Positions 25,332 to 33,926 of a stretch of DNA of 64,000 bases are shown here, piece by piece. Position 1 is the first letter of the stretch, and the number at the start of each line of letters is the position of its first letter. The notes beneath the pieces are model-generated. The model was not told the origin of the DNA. It was given only the letters and a program-made list of their open reading frames with translations, and did no database searches. This stretch comes from Mycolicibacterium fortuitum subsp. fortuitum (GTDB lineage: Bacteria; Actinomycetota; Actinomycetes; Mycobacteriales; Mycobacteriaceae): assembly GCF_022179545.1 (NCBI RefSeq), contig NZ_AP025518.1, positions 3,906,001 to 3,970,000 on the forward strand, given 5' to 3'. A program made the translations under genes and the position numbers.

Positions 25332-26078
25332 ATGACCACTCCCTCACTGGCCGGCCGTCGCGCACTGGTTACCGGCGGATCCCGGGGAATCGGCGCCGGG
25401 ATCGTGCGACGGCTGGCCGCCGACGGCGCCGCGGTGGCGTTCACCTACGGATCGTCGGCGGTCGAAGCGGACAAGCTGGTCGCCGAACTCACGGCGGACG
25501 GCGCCAAGGTGGTGGCGATCCAGGCCGACAGTGCGGATCCGGCCCAGGTCGCGAATGCGGTCGAGGAAACGGTGAAGGCGCTCGGAGGGTTGGATGTACT
25601 GGTCAACAACGCCGGGACCGCTTACATGGCACCGATCGACGAGTTCCCCCAGGATCAGTTCGATCGACTGGTCGCCATCAACATCGGTGGGGTGTACTCG
25701 GCGATCCGCAGCGCGGTAGCTCACCTCGGCGAGGGCTCGCGGATCATCAACATCGGCAGCATCAACGCCGACCGGGTCCCGACGGGCGGAACCGCGGTGT
25801 ACGCCATGACCAAGGGCGCCGTGTCGTCCCTGACGCGCGCCCTGGCCCGCGATCTGGGTCCACGCGGAATCACCGTGAACAACGTCCAGCCCGGTCCGAT
25901 CGCCACCGACCTGAACCCTGATGAAGGCGAATTCGCCGCTGTTGTAAGGGAAACCACAGCACTGGGCCGTTACGGGCACACTCGTGACATCGCCGCCGTG
26001 GTCAGCTTTCTGGCCGGCCCGGAGTCCGGCTACGTCACCGGGGCGAACTGGAATGTCGACGGCGGGTTCACCGCCTGA
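25332..26078 (+). CDS. Short-chain dehydrogenase/reductase (FabG-like)
   Basis: The protein has 248 residues from ATG 25332 with GGAAGGA eight bases upstream. Motifs are TGGSRGIGAGI at 15-25, NNAGTAYM near 88, INIGSINADRV with the catalytic Ser near 138, and YAMTKGA near 153. The C-terminal GYVTGANWNVDGGF is typical of tetrameric classical SDRs. The second nucleotide motif (TYGSS) suits NADP. It is divergent from the TetR/reductase operon and probably shares its regulator, as in many NemR/AcrR-SDR pairs. Confidence 0.85.
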   Translation: MTTPSLAGRRALVTGGSRGIGAGIVRRLAADGAAVAFTYGSSAVEADKLVAELTADGAKVVAIQADSADPAQVANAVEETVKALGGLDVLVNNAGTAYMAPIDEFPQDQFDRLVAINIGGVYSAIRSAVAHLGEGSRIINIGSINADRVPTGGTAVYAMTKGAVSSLTRALARDLGPRGITVNNVQPGPIATDLNPDEGEFAAVVRETTALGRYGHTRDIAAVVSFLAGPESGYVTGANWNVDGGFTA

Positions 26079-26081
26079 CGC

Positions 26082-27152
26082 TCACAGGTTGATCGGGTCC
26101 GGACGTTGCGGTTTGCGGGACGTATCCGCCAGCTCGGACTTGAATTGCATTGCCCGATACGGCCACCCGGTGTCGGTGCGCCACTGCGAGACCACCAGCC
26201 CGACACCGCCGGTGATGCCGAACCGGGAACCCGGCAGCAGGTAGCCGCCGTAAAGCTGCGCGACCTTGCTGCCGGCGTGATCCTCGGCGTCCCATGACGA
26301 TCCGGTGATCGGCGTCTGAACCGGTGTGGTGTACATGTTGGCCACCGGTGAGGACACCACCCGATAGCCCAATGCGTACGAGGACGCCAGGAATCCGCCC
26401 AACACCCATCGGCCCGGGGCCGTGCGACGGAAGGTCAGCTCGCCCCAGTGCTCGCCGGGCGGGGTGATGGGGGTGGCTTGTGTACCCCACTGCCAACGTC
26501 CGCTGACGAATCCCCAGCTGGAGTAGCGGGAACGTTGGCCGATCTGCTCGGGGCGGACCCGCATCAGGATGATGCCCTTGTCACGCTGAAACCCGGTTGC
26601 CACGACGTACACCCAGCCGTCGTGCGGATCGAAGTCCCACGACCAGCATTGCGCGTGGCCGCCGTGCAGATCCGCTCCGAACTTGGCTTGCTCGCCCATG
26701 TGAGTCCCGGACACCCCGCTGTCGTCGGAGCGCCAGATCTCGGTCCAGATGACTGTGCCGAAGCCGTGGTTGACGATCGCGTGCAGGTACAGCGAGTCAC
26801 CGACGCGCAGCAGATCCGACGGGATCACGGTGCTGATGCCGCCGCGCCGCCACCCGGATGCCTCGGCGTCGTGGAAGTAATCCCAGAGTTGCCGCGCGTA
26901 GGCCGGATCCGGTCCGCCGGCGTATTCGTACACGATCTCGTGGTCGGCGTCGCCGGTGCCGATCAGGACGACCGGTGAACGCCAGTCGCCCTGTCCGACC
27001 CGGTTGCCGGAGAACGTGTCGCCGAAGACAGATACCAGCTTGCCGTTGGGGGCGATTACCGACGCACCGAGATCGGTGGCCGTGACCCCGAACCGGTCGG
27101 TGCGGCCAGGCCCGGTGATGTCGACGACCTTGCCGTCGATCAGGGGTAGCAC
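26082..27152 (-). CDS. DUF4185 protein (GH183-like endo-D-arabinanase family), no signal peptide
   Basis: This 356-residue protein is recognised as DUF4185 by the blocks FGVTATDLGASVIAPNGKLV then VFGDTFSG, GGISTVIPSDLLR and SWDFDPHDGWVYVVATGF. The predicted five-bladed beta-propeller family was shown to contain endo-D-arabinanases acting on mycobacterial arabinogalactan and lipoarabinomannan (GH183). The TDLG and FGDTF aspartates are the likely catalytic residues. The GTG start at 27152 has GAAGGA about ten bases upstream. No secretion signal is visible, unlike the second DUF4185 gene here. It follows the secreted-protein gene by 19 bases, so they form an operon. Confidence 0.78.
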   Translation of the reverse strand: MLPLIDGKVVDITGPGRTDRFGVTATDLGASVIAPNGKLVSVFGDTFSGNRVGQGDWRSPVVLIGTGDADHEIVYEYAGGPDPAYARQLWDYFHDAEASGWRRGGISTVIPSDLLRVGDSLYLHAIVNHGFGTVIWTEIWRSDDSGVSGTHMGEQAKFGADLHGGHAQCWSWDFDPHDGWVYVVATGFQRDKGIILMRVRPEQIGQRSRYSSWGFVSGRWQWGTQATPITPPGEHWGELTFRRTAPGRWVLGGFLASSYALGYRVVSSPVANMYTTPVQTPITGSSWDAEDHAGSKVAQLYGGYLLPGSRFGITGGVGLVVSQWRTDTGWPYRAMQFKSELADTSRKPQRPDPINL

Positions 27153-27171
27153 AGGCCGAGTTCCTTCGGGC

Positions 27172-27705
27172 CTAGGTGCACCACCGCAGGCCGCCCGGCT
27201 CGCAATCCAGTGGATAGGCGTCGACCGGAAGCGACAGCGGCTCCTTGTATGCCAGCTTGAACGGGAAGTTGAGGATCGCCGGTTCCAAGCCGCAGACCGC
27301 GTTGTGGGCCACGCTGCGGGTGCCCGTCATCGCGACGTCATCGAACTTGTAGGTCTCGGTGGTCGGCGCCCAGCTTCCGTCCGGGCACTGCATGCCCTCC
27401 AACGACGACGTCGAGTACGTCCACTGCCCGCCGGTCAGCCGCGCATCTCCACCCTTGATGCCCTTGCTGGTCGCCACATGGAGCCGGCACGCCACGGCCA
27501 GCTCAAGAGGCTCGCGCAGATCACCGACGACGGGCACGCAGGACGGGAACACGGTGAAGGTCTGCGGGTCCATGCCGTCCTGGGTGTAGGTGTAGACGCC
27601 CTGCATGACCGGTTCGGCCTGTGCCGGGGCGGCAATCCCCAGGCTGAGCCCGATTCCGAGCGAGGACAACAGGGCGGCTGCAGAGACCATGCGCTTGAAC
27701 GTCAC
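27172..27705 (-). CDS. Secreted conserved hypothetical protein
   Basis: The 177-residue protein from GTG 27705 (alternative ATG 27690) has a clear Sec signal peptide, MVSAAALLSSLGIGLSLGIA with cleavage after APAQA near residue 31. The mature part has several cysteines (PSCVP, VACRLH, MQCPDG, AVCGLE, LDCEP, RWCT) that could form disulfides, and an EPVMQGVYTYTQDGMDPQTF start typical of small secreted mycobacterial proteins. It is first in a unit with the DUF4185 gene. It is divergent from the ABC-transporter operon across 129 bases. Function unknown. Confidence 0.7.
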   Translation of the reverse strand: MTFKRMVSAAALLSSLGIGLSLGIAAPAQAEPVMQGVYTYTQDGMDPQTFTVFPSCVPVVGDLREPLELAVACRLHVATSKGIKGGDARLTGGQWTYSTSSLEGMQCPDGSWAPTTETYKFDDVAMTGTRSVAHNAVCGLEPAILNFPFKLAYKEPLSLPVDAYPLDCEPGGLRWCT

Positions 27706-27834
27706 AATGGGTGAGTATCGCAGTCTTCATCAGCGTCGTCACCGATATGGGTCCGGACACCTCAGACCGGCCCGCGTGACGGCCCCAGCGGGTGAGCCTA
27801 CCGGCGGATCGCCCGCGGTGATCCTGGAGAAACC

Positions 27835-29376
27835 GTGACCAGACGACCAGCGGTGAAAACGTTGGCAACAGTCCTGGTATTCGTGCTGGCCGCCTGCTCG
27901 GCGGCGTGTTCCACCGGTAGCCGGGTCGACCTCGGCGACGGATCCTCGGGCAACCTCATCGCGGCCATCGCCGGGGAACCCGACCAGCTCGACCCGCACC
28001 GCACCAGCGCCTACTTCTCGTTCGAGGTGTTGGAGAACGTGTTCGACACATTGGTCGAACCGGACGAGAACCTGCAGATGCGCCCCGCGCTGGCCCAGTC
28101 ATGGGAGGTCAGCGACGATCAGCTCAGCTGGACCTTCCACCTGCGCCCCGGAGTGCGATGGCATGACGGCACGCCGCTGGTCGCCGACGACGTGGTGTAT
28201 TCGTACCGGCGCATCATCGACGAACAGCTCACCAACGTCGACAAGTTCAGCGCCGTCAGCACCGTCACCGCGCCCGACCCTGCCACCGTGCGGATCACGG
28301 TCCGCCAGCCCACCCCGAACCTGCTGACCAACCTCGGCGGGTTCAAGGGCATGGCGATCGTGCAGCGGGCCAACGTCGAGAGTGGTCAGATCGCCACACA
28401 TCCCGTCGGCACCGGCCCGTTCTCGTTCGCCGGGCGCCGCAGCGGCGACTCCATCACCCTCAAGTCCAATCCCGGGTATTGGGGAGGCGCTCCCCCGATC
28501 TCCGGCGTGACGTTCCGGTTCATCTCCGAGCCGACGACGGCGTTGTCCGCGCTGCAGGCCGGGGAGATCGACTGGACGGATTCCGTGCCGCCACAGCGGG
28601 TGGCCCAGCTGCGCGACGACGATTCCCTCAGGCTCGCGGTCACTCCGGGCAACGACTACTGGTACCTGGCACTGAACGAGGCCCGGCCGCCGTGGGACGA
28701 CCCCACGGTGCGGCAGGCGATCGCATACGGCATCGACCGCGATGCGATCGCGGCGGCCACCAGTTACCGCACCGCGGCAGTCAACCAACTGGCGATCCCA
28801 CAGGGCAGCCCATGGTTCACCGACTATCACCGCTACCGCTACGACATCCAGGAAGCCAAGGCGCTCCTGGACCAGGCCGCTGCCGCGCCGCAGAACCTGG
28901 ACATGCTGGTCACCAGTGAGTATCCCGAGACAGTGACGGCGGCCCAGATCATCGCCGACAACCTTGCACCCCTTGGCATCACGGTGAACATCCGCACCGT
29001 GGACTTCGCGACCTGGCTGGACGAACAGAACACCGGCCACTTCGACATGCTGATGATGGGTTGGCTGGGCAACATCGACCCAGACGACTTCTACTACGCC
29101 CAGCACCACACCAACGGGACCAGCAATGCCCAGAAGTTCTCCGACCCGCAGGTGGACCGGTTGTTGGACGCCGGCCGCACCGAAACCGATGTCGGCAAGC
29201 GAAAAGACCTCTACGCCAAGGCGGCAACGCGGATCGCGGACGAGGTCAGCTACATCTACCTGTACAACCCGTCGGTGATCCAGGCGTGGGCCAACAACCT
29301 GACGGGATATCAGGTGCGCCGCGACGGCGCTGTCCGGTTCCGCAGCGCCGACCTCGACGGAGGTGAAAACCCATGA
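27835..29376 (+). CDS. Oligopeptide/opine-type ABC transporter substrate-binding lipoprotein
   Basis: The 513-residue SBP of the DppA/OppA family starts at GTG 27835 behind GGAG. The signal ends in a lipobox (LAACSAAC, lipidation at the first or second Cys), so it is anchored to the outer face of the membrane. Family hallmarks are GEPDQLDPHRTSAYFSFEVL near 45, RPALAQSWEVSDDQLSWTFH near 80, LRPGVRWHDGTPLVADDVVY near 100, and PVGTGPFSF near 185. It starts a six-gene co-directional unit with every junction overlapping or nearly so. The cargo could be peptides, nickel complexes or glycopeptide fragments. Confidence 0.87.
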   Translation: MTRRPAVKTLATVLVFVLAACSAACSTGSRVDLGDGSSGNLIAAIAGEPDQLDPHRTSAYFSFEVLENVFDTLVEPDENLQMRPALAQSWEVSDDQLSWTFHLRPGVRWHDGTPLVADDVVYSYRRIIDEQLTNVDKFSAVSTVTAPDPATVRITVRQPTPNLLTNLGGFKGMAIVQRANVESGQIATHPVGTGPFSFAGRRSGDSITLKSNPGYWGGAPPISGVTFRFISEPTTALSALQAGEIDWTDSVPPQRVAQLRDDDSLRLAVTPGNDYWYLALNEARPPWDDPTVRQAIAYGIDRDAIAAATSYRTAAVNQLAIPQGSPWFTDYHRYRYDIQEAKALLDQAAAAPQNLDMLVTSEYPETVTAAQIIADNLAPLGITVNIRTVDFATWLDEQNTGHFDMLMMGWLGNIDPDDFYYAQHHTNGTSNAQKFSDPQVDRLLDAGRTETDVGKRKDLYAKAATRIADEVSYIYLYNPSVIQAWANNLTGYQVRRDGAVRFRSADLDGGENP

Positions 29377-30350
29377 GCTTGAGCACGATCCGTGCGAATC
29401 ACCCGATCGTGGAGTTCCTGGCCCGGCGGCTGCTCTATTCGGCGGTGGTGCTGATCGGGGTGCTGGTGGTGGTTTTCGCCCTCGTGCACCTGGTGCCCGG
29501 TGATCCGGTCCGCATCGCGCTGGGCACCCGCTACACCCCGCAGGCCTACGACGCACTGCGCACTGCCAGCGGGATGGACCGGCCCGTCGTCGAACAGTTC
29601 TTCTCCTATCTGGGCTCGGCACTGACCGGCGATCTCGGCGTCAGCTTCCGCAACGGAGACCCGGTTACGGTGACGCTGCTCGACCGACTGCCCGCCACCT
29701 TGTCGCTCGGTGTCGTCGGGATCCTCATCGCCCTCGTGATCGCGCTGCCCGCCGGAATCTTCGCCGCGCTCCGGGAGGGACGGGTCAGCGATGCGATCGT
29801 GCGGGTCGCCAGTCAATTCGGGGTGTCCGTACCGGATTTCTGGCTGGGAATCCTGCTGATCGGACTGTTCGCCTCCACGCTGGGATGGTTGCCGACGTCG
29901 GGATACCGCCCGCTGTTGAGTGATCCGGGCGGCTGGTTGCGCCACATCATCCTGCCCGGTCTGACCGTCGGTCTGGTGGCCGGCGCGATCATGACCCGCT
30001 ATGTGCGCTCGGCGGTGCTGGAGGTCGCCGCGATGGGCTATGTGCGGACCGCACGGTCGAAGGGCCTGGCCCCACCGGTGGTCACCTTCCGCCACATCGT
30101 GCGCAACGCGCTGCTTCCGGTGCTGACCATCACCGGTATCCAGTTGGCCACCATCCTCGGTGGAGTCATCGTGGTCGAGGTCGTGTTCGCCTGGCCGGGT
30201 TTGGGTCGCCTGGTCTTCAATTCCGTTGCCGCGCGCGACTATCCGGTGATCCAGGGCGCGGTGTTGTTGATCGCGGTGTTGTTCCTGCTGATCAACCTGC
30301 TGGTGGACGTGCTGTATGCCATCGTCGATCCGAGGATCCGGCTGTCATGA
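29373..30350 (+). CDS. ABC transporter permease, DppB type
   Basis: The 325-residue inner-membrane protein has six predicted helices, the N-terminal FLARRLLYSAVVLIGVLVVV and VHLVPGDPVRI signature of DppB/OppB proteins, and the EAA loop SAVLEVAAMGYVRTARSKGL near residue 215-235 that contacts the ATPase. It overlaps the SBP gene by 4 bp (ATGA) and the next permease by 4 bp. It forms the channel together with the DppC-type partner. Confidence 0.88.
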   Translation: MSLSTIRANHPIVEFLARRLLYSAVVLIGVLVVVFALVHLVPGDPVRIALGTRYTPQAYDALRTASGMDRPVVEQFFSYLGSALTGDLGVSFRNGDPVTVTLLDRLPATLSLGVVGILIALVIALPAGIFAALREGRVSDAIVRVASQFGVSVPDFWLGILLIGLFASTLGWLPTSGYRPLLSDPGGWLRHIILPGLTVGLVAGAIMTRYVRSAVLEVAAMGYVRTARSKGLAPPVVTFRHIVRNALLPVLTITGIQLATILGGVIVVEVVFAWPGLGRLVFNSVAARDYPVIQGAVLLIAVLFLLINLLVDVLYAIVDPRIRLS

Positions 30351-31228
30351 CCACCACCGACAATTCCCGGGTCGCATCGTGGCGGTTGTTGCTGTCCAAT
30401 CCGGTCACGGCGGTCAGTGCCACGGTGTTGTTGCTCGTGCTCATCGTCGCGGTGGCCGCGACCTGGATCGCCCCGTACGGCATCAACGACATCAACGTGC
30501 CCAGCGCACTGCAGGGCCCCGGCACCGCGCACTGGTTCGGTACCGACGAGCTGGGCCGCGACGTGTTCTCCCGCGTGCTCGTGGCGATCGCGGCCTCGCT
30601 GCGGGTGGCGGTGGTGTCCGTCGCGCTCGCCGCGGCGATCGGCGTGCTCGTCGGTGTGCTCGCCGGTTATCGGGGCGGCTGGATCGACACCGTGGTGATG
30701 CGCGTCGTCGACGTGATGTTCGCGTTCCCAGTGCTGCTGCTCGCGCTCGCGATCGTGGCGGTCCTCGGGCCCGGCATCACCACCACGATGCTGGCCATCG
30801 GCATCGTCTACATCCCGATCTTCGCGCGTGTGGCTCGCGCGTCCGCGCTGGGCGTACGGGTGGAGCCGTTTGTGGCGGTGTCGCGGAGCATGGGCACCGG
30901 CGACGGCTACATCCTGGTCCGGCATATCCTGCCCAACATCGCCGGCCCGTTGATCGTTCAGCTGTCCCTGTCGCTGGCCTTCGCGATCCTGGCCGAGGCC
31001 GCGCTGTCGTTTCTGGGACTCGGCATCCAGCCCCCACAGCCGTCACTCGGCCGGATGATCTTCGACGCCCAGGGTTTCGTCACGCTGGCGTGGTGGATGG
31101 CCGTGTTCCCGGGGGCGGCGATCTTCGTGATGGTGTTGGCGTTCAACCTGTTCGGCGACGGGCTGCGTGACGTGCTCGACCCCAAGCAACGGACGTCGAT
31201 CGAGGCGCGAAGGGCGGGCCGGCGATGA
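30347..31228 (+). CDS. ABC transporter permease, DppC type
   Basis: The 293-residue permease has the DppC/OppC N-terminal helix (VTAVSATVLLLVLIVAVAAT). The conserved HWFGTDELGRDVFSRVLVAI block near 65-85 and the EAA loop SRSMGTGDGYILVRHILPNI near 185-205 follow. AEAALSFLGLGIQPPQPSLG is the usual C-terminal motif. It overlaps both neighbours by 4 bp. It pairs with the DppB-type permease. Confidence 0.88.
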   Translation: MTTTDNSRVASWRLLLSNPVTAVSATVLLLVLIVAVAATWIAPYGINDINVPSALQGPGTAHWFGTDELGRDVFSRVLVAIAASLRVAVVSVALAAAIGVLVGVLAGYRGGWIDTVVMRVVDVMFAFPVLLLALAIVAVLGPGITTTMLAIGIVYIPIFARVARASALGVRVEPFVAVSRSMGTGDGYILVRHILPNIAGPLIVQLSLSLAFAILAEAALSFLGLGIQPPQPSLGRMIFDAQGFVTLAWWMAVFPGAAIFVMVLAFNLFGDGLRDVLDPKQRTSIEARRAGRR

Positions 31229-32790
31229 CCTCACCGGTGTTGAAGGTCGACGATCTGCAGGTCACGATCGGCCGGCACGAGATCGTCAGGGGGGTGTCGT
31301 TCGAGGTGCACCGTGAACAGACGGTCGGCATCGTCGGCGAGTCCGGATCGGGCAAGTCGATGACCGTGCTCGCGGCGACCGGTCTGCTCGATGCCCCCGG
31401 TGCTGCGGTCACCGGCACCAGCACGCTGGCCGGCGGCACCCAACTGGTCGGTGCCTCGGCCCGGGCGCTGCGGGCGGTGCACGGCAGCCGGATCGGATTC
31501 GTCTTCCAGGATCCGGGGACGTCGCTGAACCCGTTGCTGACACTGGAACGTCAGATCACCGAAACCCTTGAAACCCACCGCAAGATGACCAGACGGCAAG
31601 CCCGCGGGCGCGCTGGCGAGCTGCTCGAGGCGGTCGGGTTGTCCCCCGAACGGCTCGACGCATATCCACACCAATTGTCCGGCGGGCAGCGCCAGCGCGT
31701 GATGATCGCGATCGCCCTGGCGTGCGGCCCCGAATTGCTCATCGCCGACGAACCGACCACCGCCCTCGACGTCACCACCCAGGCCCAGATCATCGAGCTG
31801 GTCGACGAGCTGCAACGCGAGTTCGGCACCGCGGTGGTGTGGATCAGCCACGATCTCGGGGTCATCGGCCAGGTGGCTGGCGACGTCACGGTGCTGCGCG
31901 ACGGCCAGGTCGTCGAGCAGGCGCCGATCCTGCAGGTGTTCGACCACCCGCAACATGCCTACACCCGTGAGTTGCTGGCGGCGCGCCCGCTGCTCGACGG
32001 CGCCGGGCCGGATCCTGCCCCGGTCGACACGCCAGTTCTCCTGGAGGTCAAGGGGCTTGACGTGCGGTACGGCGCGGTGCATGCGGTCAACGACGTCTCT
32101 TTTCAGCTCCGCCGCGCGACGACGCTGGGGATCGTGGGCGAATCGGGCTCGGGCAAGTCGACGGTGGCGGCCGCGCTGACCGGGCTGGCCGAGGCGTCTG
32201 CGGGTACCGCGACGCTGGACGGCGACGACGTGTTCGCCGGTGGGCGCGATCTGCGCCGGCGCATCAGCCTGGTGTTCCAGGACCCCTTCGCCTCACTGGA
32301 TCCGCGAGCGCGGGTCAGCGCCGCGATCGGCGAGCCGTTGCGGGTGCACCGCCTGGCCGCCGGACGACGGGCCCGCGCCGACCGGGTAGCCGAGTTGCTC
32401 GAACTCGTCGGTCTGCCGGCCGATTTCGCGTCGCGCTATCCGCATGAGCTGTCCGGCGGGCAACGACAGCGGGTCAGTATCGCGCGCGCCCTGGCCACCG
32501 AACCCGACGTACTCATCCTCGACGAGTCGACGGCATCGCTGGATGTGTCGGTGCAGTCACGGGTGCTCGACCTGTTGTCCGAACTGCAGCGCGAACTCGG
32601 GTTGACCTACCTGTTCATCGCGCACGATCTGGCAGTGGTCCACCGGATGTGTCACGACGTGCTGGTGATGCGGGCCGGCGAGGTGGTCGAGTACGGTCCG
32701 GCCGCCGGGTTGTTCAGCGCACCGCAGCACTCCTACACCCGCACGCTGCTGGCCGCGGTCCCGCCGGACCGGCCGCGTGAGAAGGTGTGA
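31225..32790 (+). CDS. Fused double ATP-binding protein (DppD-DppF type)
   Basis: The 521-residue cytoplasmic ATPase contains two complete nucleotide-binding domains in one chain. Domain 1 has Walker A GESGSGKSM near 37, LSGGQRQR near 151 and LLIADEPTTALD near 173. Domain 2 has GESGSGKST near 308, LSGGQRQR near 411 and LILDESTASLD near 432. The fusion is common in actinobacterial peptide transporters and supplies both ATPases for the two permeases. In the second Walker B (ILDES) the usual catalytic DE pair is kept. The following SDR gene begins 3 bases after the stop. Confidence 0.9.
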   Translation: MTSPVLKVDDLQVTIGRHEIVRGVSFEVHREQTVGIVGESGSGKSMTVLAATGLLDAPGAAVTGTSTLAGGTQLVGASARALRAVHGSRIGFVFQDPGTSLNPLLTLERQITETLETHRKMTRRQARGRAGELLEAVGLSPERLDAYPHQLSGGQRQRVMIAIALACGPELLIADEPTTALDVTTQAQIIELVDELQREFGTAVVWISHDLGVIGQVAGDVTVLRDGQVVEQAPILQVFDHPQHAYTRELLAARPLLDGAGPDPAPVDTPVLLEVKGLDVRYGAVHAVNDVSFQLRRATTLGIVGESGSGKSTVAAALTGLAEASAGTATLDGDDVFAGGRDLRRRISLVFQDPFASLDPRARVSAAIGEPLRVHRLAAGRRARADRVAELLELVGLPADFASRYPHELSGGQRQRVSIARALATEPDVLILDESTASLDVSVQSRVLDLLSELQRELGLTYLFIAHDLAVVHRMCHDVLVMRAGEVVEYGPAAGLFSAPQHSYTRTLLAAVPPDRPREKV

Positions 32791-32793
32791 CCC

Positions 32794-33534
32794 ATGACAG
32801 CTCTGGATGGAAAGGTCGCACTCGTCACCGGTGCCTCATCGGGTCTCGGCGCGGCGGTTGCCCGATTGTTCGCCGCACGCGGCGCGAAGGTGTTCGGGGT
32901 GGCCCGCGACGCCGACCGGATGGCGACGGTGTTCGAGGATGTGCCCGGTGGCGCCTATGCCTCTGTGGACATCTCCGACTCGCAGGCGTGCCGGGACGCG
33001 GTGGCCCAATGTGTCGAGAAATTCGGTCGACTCGATGCGCTGATCAACGTCGCGGGTTTCCACCAGATGCGCCACACCGTATCGATGACCGATGAGGACT
33101 GGGACAAGGATCTCGCCGTCAACCTCAACGGCCCCTTCTTTCTGTGCCGGGCGGCGCTGCCGCATCTGCTGGAGGCCGGCGGCAACATCGTCAATGTCGC
33201 GTCGATCGCCGGCATCGAGGGTGAGGTGTACTCGGCGGGATACTGCGCGGCCAAGCATGGGCTGGTCGGCCTCACCCGCGCGCTGGCCATCGAGTTCACC
33301 TCGGAGCGGCTTCGCGTCAACGCGGTGTGCCCGGGCGGCATGCTCACTCCGCAGACGACCGAGTTCGCCGCACCGGAAGACGCCGACTGGAATCTGATCA
33401 TGAGGATCGCCGCGCCCCGCGGGATGATGGACGTGGCCGACGTCGCCAAGACCATCGCGTTCCTGGCGAGCGACGACGCCGCTGCCGTGCACGGCGCGGT
33501 CTACATCGTCGACGCGGGCAAGACGGCCGGATGA
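32794..33534 (+). CDS. Short-chain dehydrogenase/reductase in the ABC-transporter operon
   Basis: This 246-residue classical SDR has TGASSGLGAAV at 12-22, NVAGFHQ in place of the usual NNAG near 80, and NVASIAG with the catalytic Ser near 135. YCAAKHG supplies Tyr and Lys near 150. The AR after the nucleotide strand suggests NADP, the aspartate DIS near 60 is standard. Its presence inside a transporter operon suggests it acts on the imported compound. It overlaps the Cys-repeat gene by 4 bp (ATGA), implying coupled translation. Confidence 0.83.
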   Translation: MTALDGKVALVTGASSGLGAAVARLFAARGAKVFGVARDADRMATVFEDVPGGAYASVDISDSQACRDAVAQCVEKFGRLDALINVAGFHQMRHTVSMTDEDWDKDLAVNLNGPFFLCRAALPHLLEAGGNIVNVASIAGIEGEVYSAGYCAAKHGLVGLTRALAIEFTSERLRVNAVCPGGMLTPQTTEFAAPEDADWNLIMRIAAPRGMMDVADVAKTIAFLASDDAAAVHGAVYIVDAGKTAG

Positions 33535-33911
33535 GCACCGGCCTGCGCTCCGCGGCAACGCATCACAGCGCGGCGGTGGCCGGGTCGGCGGCCACCGCGG
33601 TCAGCGCGGCGGTGGCCGGATCAGCGGCCACCGTCACCAGCGCCGGCGTCGTGGGATCGGCTGCGACCGCCTCCAGCGCCGGGGTTGCCGGCTCTGCGGC
33701 AACAGCCGGCAGCGCCGCCGTGTTCGGAAGTGCGCTCACCGTGCTGTCTTTCGCGATGCTGGGTTGTCTGGCCTGTATCGGATGCTTCGCGTGCCGTCGG
33801 TGTGTGGGCTGCCTCGGCTGTGCCGGCTGCCGCGACTGTGTCGGTTGCGTGGGCTGCTACAACTGCTCGGGCCTGCGCAACGCACGCGGCCTGCGCAACG
33901 TCCACGTCTGA
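33531..33911 (+). CDS. 12-residue-repeat protein with C-terminal (Cys-x-x)n domain, unknown family
   Basis: The ATG at 33531 overlaps the SDR stop. The 126 residues divide exactly into a 6-residue start (MSTGLR) plus ten 12-residue units. Units 1-5 follow SAATxxSAxVxG, unit 6 is hydrophobic (SALTVLSFAMLG), and units 7-9 are CLACIGCFACRR, CVGCLGCAGCRD and CVGCVGCYNCSG. Unit 10 is LRNARGLRNVHV. All 12 cysteines lie exactly three residues apart. Codon third positions are mostly G or C, as in real genes here. The design suggests a short solenoid or a metal- or redox-binding rod, or a modified-peptide precursor. I do not recognise it. Confidence 0.7.
   Translation: MSTGLRSAATHHSAAVAGSAATAVSAAVAGSAATVTSAGVVGSAATASSAGVAGSAATAGSAAVFGSALTVLSFAMLGCLACIGCFACRRCVGCLGCAGCRDCVGCVGCYNCSGLRNARGLRNVHV
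33549..33872 (+). repeat. Nine degenerate 36-bp tandem repeats inside the Cys-repeat gene
   Basis: The 36-base period encodes the 12-residue units 1-9. The first five (33549-33728) are similar at DNA level around the core gcggccaccgcggtcagcgc. Units 7-9 keep only the period, with tgt/tgc at every third codon. The repeats stay in one frame with no stop or indel, which argues for selection at protein level rather than a mere DNA repeat. Confidence 0.65.
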
Positions 33912-33926
33912 GTCTCCCCGGCGACG

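Noticed and set aside
28099..29622. 507-codon reverse frame over the ABC substrate-binding protein
   Set aside because: Shadow of a full-length DppA-like gene with lipobox and family motifs.
33549..33872. CRISPR or minisatellite reading of the 36-bp repeats
   Set aside because: Units are contiguous without spacers, diverge at DNA level and keep one open frame, so they are coding repeats.
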